64,000 nucleotides of DNA, taken from assembly GCA_016194305.1 (NCBI GenBank), contig JACQBW010000037.1:1-64000 (forward strand), written 5' to 3'. Of the stretch, positions 52,993 through 61,105 are shown in pieces. The position numbers and the translations under genes were made by a program. Each line of letters begins with the position of its first letter. The stretch's first letter is position 1. This stretch comes from Nitrospirota bacterium (GTDB lineage: Bacteria > Nitrospirota > Nitrospiria > JACQBW01). Under the pieces are notes generated by a model, which worked only from the letters and a program-made list of their open reading frames with translations, was not told the origin of the DNA and searched no databases.

Positions 52993-54252
52993 TTACAGTT
53001 CCCAGGGATAGCCAATGAAGACACAAGGCAATGTCCCTTCCGATCCGGTGGCCAGATCAGCCCTGAAGACGACCCCTGAAGCGGTCACCATGCGCAGACC
53101 GAATCCTGCGGACGACCGCCAAACGTCGCCCGGCTGACTCGGCTCATCTGCAGTGCTTCCCGTCTCATAAAAGAACGCAAGCTGCCACGAATTGCGAATA
53201 TCCCTCATGATAAAAATGTCGAAAAAGGTCGATTCATCTGTCAAATTCCACCGAATTTCGGATCCGTAAAAAAGGGTGTGGGACCCTTGATACCTCATGT
53301 TGGGATACGATCGCAGACGATTGAATCCGCCCAAAGTCGTGGCTGTTCCATAGGTATTGCCCACGACCGTGTTTTGAATAAAGTGAGTGCAGTCTGCGGC
53401 TTGGGGCGGAGCCAGCGCAGAACAGTTGAGTCCCAGAGTCGATTCTATCGTGGACGGATTGGTGTCCCCTTTCTGATCGACATGTGCATCGGAGCGCAAA
53501 AAGCTGAATGCCCAAGTGCTGCGTCTTCCAAGAGGAAAATAGGCCGATGCATTGTAATCCTGGAGATAGAAGTCCGGGCCCATTTCTCTCGGAGGCGTCA
53601 TCGTCCGGCTGATGTCCAGGCGGAATCCTCGTCTCGGATCGGCGTAATCATCAGTCAGATCCAGCCGAGTCCCAACCAGGGCGACGTGGCCTCGTTCTAC
53701 GGGCGCGTTCTGGCTCTGGACAATGACATTGCCATCCCGGTCGCGAATGCTCTTCAGCTGCGTGCTTCCTTCATAATACGCTCCGTAGAACTCAAAGCGC
53801 CGGTCAAAAAATGTGGCGGTCAGCCGGGAACCATAATAGGTAATATCTCCCAGCTCGATATTCGTATAATCGGATTGATCGGTATTCATTCCCCGCTGGC
53901 TGTAGTTCTGGATATTCGCGGAACTGATTTTGCTAAAGCCACTGTCGAGAATGAGCATCTTCGGAAGAATTTGCACATCTGCCAGACCTACCGCAAGTCC
54001 GATAATTTGGCCGCCAAACAAGATGCCGTACGCATCAGTGTGAGTTCCGGCAATGTTACTGGCGCCTCCCACCAGTCCAACACCCGAACCAATTCCTGGC
54101 AGACTGTAGGGATAAGGAAAAACCGCATAGCCAAACTCGGTTGAAAACTGGGACTTCCGTCGCTCTGGAATCACCCCGGCATCGGCAATGCTGTTCAAGA
54201 ACAGTATGAAGGCGATGGCCACGAGTAATCTTTGTCCGCAATTCCCGATCAT
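52993..54252 (-). CDS. Outer-membrane beta-barrel protein (BamA/D15-like barrel)
   Basis: A 419-residue exported protein with signal peptide (about 1-25, ending SIADA) and a C-terminal surface-antigen type barrel: LDLTDDYADPRRGFRLDIS, GGFNRLRSYPNMRYQGSH, LFYGSEIRWNL and the final AGFGLRMVTASGVVFRADLA. It has no POTRA domains, so it is not BamA itself. The last residue is Leu rather than Phe. The frame is open to 54300, but ATG 54252 has GAGGG upstream and begins the signal peptide. It ends the gap-pgk-tpiA-secG run. Confidence 0.8.
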   Translation of the reverse strand: MIGNCGQRLLVAIAFILFLNSIADAGVIPERRKSQFSTEFGYAVFPYPYSLPGIGSGVGLVGGASNIAGTHTDAYGILFGGQIIGLAVGLADVQILPKMLILDSGFSKISSANIQNYSQRGMNTDQSDYTNIELGDITYYGSRLTATFFDRRFEFYGAYYEGSTQLKSIRDRDGNVIVQSQNAPVERGHVALVGTRLDLTDDYADPRRGFRLDISRTMTPPREMGPDFYLQDYNASAYFPLGRRSTWAFSFLRSDAHVDQKGDTNPSTIESTLGLNCSALAPPQAADCTHFIQNTVVGNTYGTATTLGGFNRLRSYPNMRYQGSHTLFYGSEIRWNLTDESTFFDIFIMRDIRNSWQLAFFYETGSTADEPSQPGDVWRSSAGFGLRMVTASGVVFRADLATGSEGTLPCVFIGYPWEL

Positions 54253-54287
54253 TTTCCCTCTTGTTTTAAGAACGTCGATTTCTGAAA

Positions 54288-54923
54288 CTATCCCCCGCAA
54301 ATACGGACCAGCGTTTCGGCGGGAGGGCCCTTTAATCCTTCTTTTTTCGCGGAATCACAGTCCAGAATAAGGAGATAATCCACCAGTTTTTCCAATGCGG
54401 CATATGTAAACTTTTGATCGTAACCCGCGGGCATAATCGAATGTTCCGAATTTGAATGATAGATAAAATCTGGCGAAATAAAATGATCCGGAGATACGAT
54501 GGACTCCATCACATATTCTCTCGGAGAGTGGGCAGATGCCTTTCCGGTTTTTAAACGCAACTGATATTCAGGGGAGGCAAGCCGTTTTGGAGCAAGCACT
54601 TTCTCGATCAAAATAGGCCCCAGGGTTCCCGTTTTCCAGAGCATTCCGGGGATCTGGTGGCAGGAGGAACATCCCATTTTTTCAATGATTTGTTCCGGCG
54701 AATCGGTCTCAAGCGCCAGCTTTGGGGTCATGTGAGATGCCATACCAGCCATGTGATCTTGCGTTTGAGGAAGCCCGGATTCATACAATGAATAGAATGC
54801 GGTGATTAACAGAAGAAATCCCACCATAACCTGAAGAGATTGTCCCTTTTGAAAAAAGGAGGAGGTCAGGAAAAAGAAGACGGAGAATAAAAGAAAAGCA
54901 AAAACGAAGAGAAATGGGTTCAT
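54288..54923 (-). CDS. Membrane-anchored monoheme cytochrome c
   Basis: A 211-residue protein with two hydrophobic N-terminal segments (about 3-22 and 31-47) and a class I cytochrome c domain: heme site CSSCH, and SIMPAGYDQKFT with the probable axial Met. It carries electrons on the periplasmic side. ATG 54923 has AGGGG upstream; a further in-frame ATG is at 54941. It lies 45 nt after the peptide-binding-protein gene and 35 nt before the barrel gene. Confidence 0.82.
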   Translation of the reverse strand: MNPFLFVFAFLLFSVFFFLTSSFFQKGQSLQVMVGFLLLITAFYSLYESGLPQTQDHMAGMASHMTPKLALETDSPEQIIEKMGCSSCHQIPGMLWKTGTLGPILIEKVLAPKRLASPEYQLRLKTGKASAHSPREYVMESIVSPDHFISPDFIYHSNSEHSIMPAGYDQKFTYAALEKLVDYLLILDCDSAKKEGLKGPPAETLVRICGG

Positions 54924-54968
54924 TCGAAAACCCCTGTGCAAGATCGACTCCTGAGCGCCGTTCCTGGT

Positions 54969-56537
54969 CTACTGTGTCATGACTTTCCATTGGGGAAAAT
55001 TCCACCAGATTCCGATTGGCGTCACTCTTACTCCGGTAAATCTTTTTGCAAGTATGGGAAGAGACTGAGGATAATACAAGAAAGTATAGGGCTGATCGTC
55101 CGCGATCAGGGCATGAATTTCGTGATAAATCTGTTTTCTCTTTTCCTGATCACAGACTTTTCTCCCTTCAATCAAAAGCTGGTCCACTTTTGGATTTCGA
55201 TAGGAAATAAAATTAAACTCTCCTTCTTTCGTCTTCTCGGAGGACCAGATATCGTATGGGTCCGGTTCCTGACCTAATCCCCATCCGAGAATAATGGCTT
55301 CAAATCTTTTCTTGTCGATAAACTGGTGAAGAAGCGCCTGCCATTCCAGAACTTGAATATTGACTTTGATACCAATCTGTTTCAGATTGGACTGAATGAT
55401 TTCCGCACTTTTTTTTCTTTCTTCATTTCCTTGATTCGTCAACACGGTAAATTCAAACCGGCGGCCCTTTTTCTCGAGAATCCCATCGGCTCCCGGCTTC
55501 CATCCCGCCTCGGCTAACAAGGTTTTCGCTTTTCCCGGATCATATGGGAAGGGTTTGATCTCAGGGTTGTAAGCCCAAGATTCGGGAAGAAAAGGACCCG
55601 TCGCAATTTTCCCGTAGCCCAGCATGACACCATCAATGATATCCTGCCGATTAATTGCATACGTGATTGCACGTCGAATCATCTTATCTGAGAACAGGGG
55701 GTTAAGATGATTAAACCCCAGGTAAGTGTAGGAAAAACTGGGGTATTGATACTTATTAAAACTATTTTTGAAATAGGACGTTTCGGTCTGCTTTTGGTAC
55801 TGAAGCGGGCTCAATCCCATATAGTCAAGATTTCCTGATTTCAGTTCGAGAAACATCGTAGCGCCATCCGGGATAATCCTGAAGAGATATTCCTGTATAT
55901 CGGGGGTTCCTTCGAAATAGGCCGGGTTGGAAGTGAGAACGATTTTTTGTTGAGGAACCCACTCCTTAAAACGGTACGGACCAGTTCCAACCGGATGTTG
56001 ATTGAACGAATCCGTTTGAAGATCTTTCCCGACTAGAAGATGTTTGGGAATGATGCCCATCCCCCAGTTCGCAAGACCGGGGGCAAATGATTCTTTATAG
56101 GTGACCTCGATCTGATAGGGATTGACGATTTTGACCTGATTCACTTTGTCAAAACCACCACTGTACGGAGTGGCAACTTTAGGGTCGATAATTTTCTCAT
56201 AGGTAAATAGGAGATCTTCTGCGGTAAGCTCTTTCCCGTCGTGCCATTTGACCCCTTTGCGCAGGTGAAAGGAAACTTTTTTACAATCTGGAGAAGCTTC
56301 AAACGTCTCTGCCAGGTCAGGAACGAGCATCAGATCGGGGTCGTATTTAACCAACCCATTAAAAATCCATCCTGATATTTCAGCTGAGGCACCATCCGAG
56401 GCAAGAATCGGGCTTAATTTCTGGGCATCAGCGATCGATCCGACCGAAATCGATTTTGGATTTTTAGCGAAACCGTTATTTGGAGAGGACAACACCAGAA
56501 GAAGGGTCAAAACCAGACCGAATCTTGTATCAATCAT
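54969..56537 (-). CDS. Peptide-type ABC transporter substrate-binding protein
   Basis: A 522-residue periplasmic binding protein of the SBP_bac_5 (DppA/OppA) family: signal peptide (about 1-24), LRKGVKWHDGKELTAEDLLFTYEKI with the family signature WHDGxxxTAEDV, and NPAYFEGTPDIQEYLFRIIPDGAT. It would deliver oligopeptides or similar ligands to an ABC permease, but no permease or ATPase gene adjoins it. The gap to secG is 1 nt, so expression is tied to the secG operon. Confidence 0.9.
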   Translation of the reverse strand: MIDTRFGLVLTLLLVLSSPNNGFAKNPKSISVGSIADAQKLSPILASDGASAEISGWIFNGLVKYDPDLMLVPDLAETFEASPDCKKVSFHLRKGVKWHDGKELTAEDLLFTYEKIIDPKVATPYSGGFDKVNQVKIVNPYQIEVTYKESFAPGLANWGMGIIPKHLLVGKDLQTDSFNQHPVGTGPYRFKEWVPQQKIVLTSNPAYFEGTPDIQEYLFRIIPDGATMFLELKSGNLDYMGLSPLQYQKQTETSYFKNSFNKYQYPSFSYTYLGFNHLNPLFSDKMIRRAITYAINRQDIIDGVMLGYGKIATGPFLPESWAYNPEIKPFPYDPGKAKTLLAEAGWKPGADGILEKKGRRFEFTVLTNQGNEERKKSAEIIQSNLKQIGIKVNIQVLEWQALLHQFIDKKRFEAIILGWGLGQEPDPYDIWSSEKTKEGEFNFISYRNPKVDQLLIEGRKVCDQEKRKQIYHEIHALIADDQPYTFLYYPQSLPILAKRFTGVRVTPIGIWWNFPQWKVMTQ

Positions 56538-56538
56538 C

Positions 56539-56982
56539 TTATTTTTTTTCCGGAGAAGGGGTCGGGATTCCGGTCGAAACGGCAGGGGGTCCAGGAACCG
56601 CGGCTGAACTCGAAGGCGCAGGCGGCTGAGGAGCTGGGGGCAACGATGCCTGCGGAGCCGGAGAAACCGGTGCCGGTGAGGGAAGGGTCGCAGGAATTGA
56701 AGAAGCGGATGAGGGAGCCGCTGTGGAACTGTTCATAATAGAATGTTCTCCAGCCCGTTCTCGCGACAAAAACGCCAAACTCAGGGAGGTGAGCATAAAG
56801 ATGACGGCGGCACCCACGGTCATTTTACTTAAAAAAGTGGCAGCGCCGCGGCTTCCAAATATCGTCTGGCTAGAACCCCCGAATGACGCTCCAATCTCCG
56901 CTCCTTTTCCGGCCTGAAGCAATATGGCTCCAATCATGATGAAACTGACAAAAAGATGGATGATGATTAAAAAAGTATACAT
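56539..56982 (-). CDS. secG: Preprotein translocase subunit SecG
   Basis: A 147-residue SecG: two membrane helices (about 3-22 and 50-70) separated by the conserved loop LLQAGKGAEIGASFGGSSQTIFGSRG. The C terminus is a long Pro/Ala/Ser-rich tail of about 65 residues, absent from short SecG proteins. SecG assists SecYE during protein export. AGGAAGGAAA precedes the ATG. tpiA is 23 nt upstream, the usual gap-pgk-tpiA-secG order. Confidence 0.95.
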   Translation of the reverse strand: MYTFLIIIHLFVSFIMIGAILLQAGKGAEIGASFGGSSQTIFGSRGAATFLSKMTVGAAVIFMLTSLSLAFLSRERAGEHSIMNSSTAAPSSASSIPATLPSPAPVSPAPQASLPPAPQPPAPSSSAAVPGPPAVSTGIPTPSPEKK

Positions 56983-57005
56983 TTAAATTTCCTTCCTGAT
57001 GGGTG

Positions 57006-57809
57006 TTAGGACATGCGCGTTCGTGATTTCTTTGTTCTTTTAATTTTCCAGTTTTCTTCAACGGCAGAAATAATCTTTTGAAAAGATTCTTCCTTTTGAC
57101 TTGCGCCTCCGACCAGAAATCCGTCAATTTCAGGTTCTTGAATCAAGGCTTCGCAATTTTCAGGATTGACACTTCCTCCATACAAAATTCGAATTTCCGA
57201 CGCGGTCGGCTTCCCAAAAAGGTTTTCAATCTTATTTCGTATAAAATGGTGCACTTCATTGGCCTGCCAGGGCGAGGCGGTTTTACCTGTACCGATCGCC
57301 CAGATCGGTTCATAGGCCAGGACCGTCCCCGCAACCTGTTTGGGTTTGAGGCCTTTCAATGCCTCATCTATCTGATCTTCCACTAGATAAAATGTCCGGC
57401 CGGCCCTCCGGACGGAAAGGGTTTCCCCAATACAGACCACAGGCGTGATCTTGTGTTTATAAGCACTTTCCAGTTTGCGGCGAACCTGGGTATAGGTCTC
57501 TCCAAAATATTGACGCCGTTCAGAATGCCCGAGAATCACCCACTGGCATCCCGCTTCCTTAATCAAGACAGGCGAGATTTCACCGGTATAAGCCCCCGCA
57601 TCTTCCCAATGCATATTCTGGGCGCCGAGTTGCACCCGGCTATTCACACACTCAGAAGAAAAAAGGGAAATCGCCGTAAAAGGGGGCGCGATGACCACTT
57701 CCGATTCGGTCACCTGTTCCAGCATCGGGAGGAACTGCTTGATATACTCTTTCCCGTTCTGGAGGGTCATGTTCATTTTGAAGTTTCCCATGATAATCGG
57801 TCTTTTCAC
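57006..57809 (-). CDS. tpiA: Triosephosphate isomerase
   Basis: TpiA interconverts dihydroxyacetone phosphate and glyceraldehyde 3-phosphate. The 267-residue TIM barrel has NFKMN, the catalytic His in ILGHSERR, the catalytic Glu in AYEPIWAIGTGK and YGGSVNPEN. The C-terminal ~15 residues (KIKRTKKSRTRMS) are a basic extension. A GTG at 57818 opens the frame, but GTG 57809 is preferred because AAGGAG lies 8 nt before it and the protein then begins MKRPIIMGNFKMN. Confidence 0.95.
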   Translation of the reverse strand: MKRPIIMGNFKMNMTLQNGKEYIKQFLPMLEQVTESEVVIAPPFTAISLFSSECVNSRVQLGAQNMHWEDAGAYTGEISPVLIKEAGCQWVILGHSERRQYFGETYTQVRRKLESAYKHKITPVVCIGETLSVRRAGRTFYLVEDQIDEALKGLKPKQVAGTVLAYEPIWAIGTGKTASPWQANEVHHFIRNKIENLFGKPTASEIRILYGGSVNPENCEALIQEPEIDGFLVGGASQKEESFQKIISAVEENWKIKRTKKSRTRMS

Positions 57810-57834
57810 CCCAAACACTCCTTATTTAGATTCA

Positions 57835-59034
57835 TCAATCAACTCGATTCGGAAGTACCGCAAGTCCGGGTAGAATCTTCCCTTCCAGGAGCTGGAGGGT
57901 CGCCCCTCCTCCCGTTGAAATAAACGAAAGGTTTTCAGATTCTCCTGCCCGGTGAACGGCAAGCGCGGTATCTCCGCCGCCGACGATACTGAGGGCATAA
58001 GCATTTCCAACGGCATGGGCAATGGAAAATGTCCCTCTTGAATAGGCATCCATTTCGAATAGTCCCATGGGACCATTCCACAAAATCGTCTTGGCGTTTG
58101 TCAACGCCTCCGAAAAGAGTTTCACAGATGCAGGACCGATGTCGAGCCCCATCCATCCTTTTGGAATTTCCTGAACGGGCAATATCTTGGTCTCAGCGCC
58201 AGGCTCGAGACTATTCGCGACCACGCAATCCACCGGAAGGTAAAATTTGATTCCTTTTGAAATGGCATGATCTTTGATTTCAAGAGCGAATTTCATCACA
58301 TCCGGTTCAACCAACGATTCTCCCACTTCGTAGCCCATTGCACGAAGAAATGTAAATGCCATGCCGCCGCCAATAATGACTTTATCAACTTTCTTCCCCA
58401 GATTTTCAATGACCCCTATTTTTCCCGAGACTTTTGCCCCTCCGAGAATCGCGACAAAGGGACGGGGCGGATTTGCAACCGCTCCTTCGAGATATTCAAT
58501 CTCTCTTTTCATTAGAAATCCAACGGCAGTCGTTTTGATGAATTTTGTAATCCCGGTAATGGAAGCATGGTCACGATGGACCGCACCGAAAGCATCATTG
58601 ATATAAATATCTCCTAAGGAGGCGAGTGCTTTCGCAAACTTTTCGTCATTTGCTTCTTCACCCGGATGGAATCTGAGATTCTCCAGCAAGAGAACTTCGC
58701 CCGGATCCAGTCGAGAACACCTTTCTTCAACCTCAGGTCCAACGCAATCGGGGAGGAATTCTACTTTTTTTTCCAGAAGCCGTCCTAAACGTTTGGCCAC
58801 CGTATTTAAACTGCATTGGGGATCAGGTTTCCCTTTCGGCCGGCCAAGGTGAGAACAAAGTATGACCTTGGCTCCTTCATCGATCGCATAGTTAATCGTC
58901 GGTAAAGTGGAGCGGATTCGGGTGTCATCGGTAATATTCAGATTGGAATCGAGAGGCACGTTAAAATCGGCCCGGATGATGACTCTTTTTCCTTTAAGTC
59001 TCAAATCCTCGATGGTAACCTTATTCATGTTCAT
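57835..59034 (-). CDS. pgk: Phosphoglycerate kinase
   Basis: Pgk makes ATP from 1,3-bisphosphoglycerate. Motifs include RADFNVPLD, SHLGRPKG, NLRFHPGEEAND, ILGGAKVSGKI, GGGMAFTFL, WNGPMGLFE and SIVGGGDTA with TGGGATLQLLEG. Three in-frame ATGs (59043, 59034, 59028) compete; GAGG lies 3, 12 and 18 nt before them, so 59034 is a compromise. It lies 47 nt after gap and 25 nt before tpiA. Confidence 0.95.
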   Translation of the reverse strand: MNMNKVTIEDLRLKGKRVIIRADFNVPLDSNLNITDDTRIRSTLPTINYAIDEGAKVILCSHLGRPKGKPDPQCSLNTVAKRLGRLLEKKVEFLPDCVGPEVEERCSRLDPGEVLLLENLRFHPGEEANDEKFAKALASLGDIYINDAFGAVHRDHASITGITKFIKTTAVGFLMKREIEYLEGAVANPPRPFVAILGGAKVSGKIGVIENLGKKVDKVIIGGGMAFTFLRAMGYEVGESLVEPDVMKFALEIKDHAISKGIKFYLPVDCVVANSLEPGAETKILPVQEIPKGWMGLDIGPASVKLFSEALTNAKTILWNGPMGLFEMDAYSRGTFSIAHAVGNAYALSIVGGGDTALAVHRAGESENLSFISTGGGATLQLLEGKILPGLAVLPNRVD

Positions 59035-59081
59035 GGAAGTCATTTGCCTCAATCGCGTTTCAAATCAATGATAAACATCGA

Positions 59082-60101
<1,020 letters not shown>

Positions 60102-60145
60102 CTAATGTATGACAAAAGAATTCTATTTTTGGAGGGAGTTTTTAA

Positions 60146-60174
60146 AATATATCGCATGAGAGTTTGAGAGTCAA
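60146..60174 (-). promoter_or_regulatory. Promoter of the gap-pgk-tpiA-secG operon
   Basis: On the minus strand TTGACT (60174-60169), a 17-nt spacer and TATATT (60151-60146). The leader to the gap ATG would be about 50 nt. Confidence 0.75.
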
Positions 60175-60220
60175 TTGATTAAAGCCGGAATTTTGCCCAC
60201 TGAAAGCGCGAGCGGAGCTG

Positions 60221-60658
60221 TCAGGAAAAGGAATAGATTTTCGTTCGCAGAAAAACGGCGGGACTCATAATCCAGACCCCTTCAAATTTCTTCAGGGGTT
60301 GAAGCTGTTTGGAATCCATGGAAATAATAAAGCTGGCTTTTCCTTCTACGGCACACTCCAAAATCCGGTTTGTCTCCTTTTTGTCCGGAAAGACCTTTGC
60401 CCGATGATGCGTTTCTACGACCTTTGCCAGTTTCGAGATGTTTTTAATGACATGATCTATCTCATCATTCTTATATTTCAATTTTTGTTTCATAAATTTT
60501 CTAAGTTCTTGCAAAATAAAAGAGGAGGTGACTAACATCATCTCTCCTCTTCTTATTTTTTGAAAGATCTGGTCGGAATTGCTTCCGGGAAAAATCAAAG
60601 CCGAAGCCAGAATTCCCGTATCCAGAACGATTTTTGGAGGTTTACTTTCTGCTCTCAT
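60221..60658 (-). CDS. PIN-family toxin (COG1569 type)
   Basis: A 145-residue PIN-domain protein of the type annotated as putative toxin component: IVLDTGILASALIFPG (first Asp; Gly where Asn is common), SSFILQELRKFM (Glu), the region DKKETNRILECAVEGKASFIISMDSKQL and the C-terminal VWIMSPAVFL. These proteins are predicted RNases. It overlaps the upstream ribbon-helix-helix gene by 17 nt, the expected antitoxin-toxin order. Confidence 0.85.
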   Translation of the reverse strand: MRAESKPPKIVLDTGILASALIFPGSNSDQIFQKIRRGEMMLVTSSFILQELRKFMKQKLKYKNDEIDHVIKNISKLAKVVETHHRAKVFPDKKETNRILECAVEGKASFIISMDSKQLQPLKKFEGVWIMSPAVFLRTKIYSFS

Positions 60659-60878
60659 GTACCATTCGTTCTACTTCTTCTTCCGATACGTAAGAAAACT
60701 CTCTCGCTTTTTGAGCCGCTTCCATCTGCAATTTTTTCCACTGATGTGTTTCTAAGAACTGCCCCAATGCTTCTCTGACCAAATCATTTTTGGTCACTTT
60801 CTCCTCTTTGGCGATTTTTTCAGTCTCTTTTATCATTTTTGGAGGGAGGGAGACCGTCCAAGATTTTACAGTGCTCAA
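60642..60878 (-). CDS. Ribbon-helix-helix antitoxin
   Basis: A 78-residue protein with an N-terminal ribbon-helix-helix domain (VKSWTVSLPPKMIKETEKIA, then VTKNDLVREALGQFLE) that binds DNA as a dimer, and a C-terminal charged tail (SYVSEEEVERMVHESRK) that likely blocks the PIN toxin. The start is TTG at 60878, with a perfect AAGGAGG 6 nt upstream. A palindrome at 60921-60941 overlaps the predicted transcript start and may be its operator. Confidence 0.85.
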   Translation of the reverse strand: MSTVKSWTVSLPPKMIKETEKIAKEEKVTKNDLVREALGQFLETHQWKKLQMEAAQKAREFSYVSEEEVERMVHESRK

Positions 60879-60920
60879 TAAAAACCTCCTTCATTAATAA
60901 ACAGTTTGAAAAGTTAAAGT

Positions 60921-60941
60921 GATGTTGAATTTAACACCATC
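60921..60941. promoter_or_regulatory. Candidate autoregulatory operator of the toxin-antitoxin pair
   Basis: An imperfect palindrome: GATG and CATC ends flank TGTT-GAATTT-AACA. It overlaps the 3' edge of the -10 box and the predicted start point, as expected for repression by a ribbon-helix-helix antitoxin. Confidence 0.5.
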
Positions 60942-60967
60942 ATAAATTATTTTTGTAGTTAAATCAA
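60939..60967 (-). promoter_or_regulatory. Promoter of the toxin-antitoxin pair
   Basis: On the minus strand TTGATT (60967-60962), a 17-nt spacer and TATGAT (60944-60939), about 61 nt before the TTG start at 60878. Confidence 0.6.
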
Positions 60968-61105
60968 GGGGTTTTTAGCCTTTTCCATGCAAAATGGGTC
61001 CCTTAAATCAGAGGAAAGAGATCCCGGCCAGAAACTTTGACCATCAAGAATTTTTTGAACTCAAAAAGGTCTTAAATTTATAAGTTATTGATAAATAAAT
61101 ATTAT

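Noticed and set aside
53278-54144. 288-codon plus-strand frame opposite the outer-membrane barrel gene
   Set aside because: Antisense shadow; the minus-strand frame has a signal peptide and barrel motifs.
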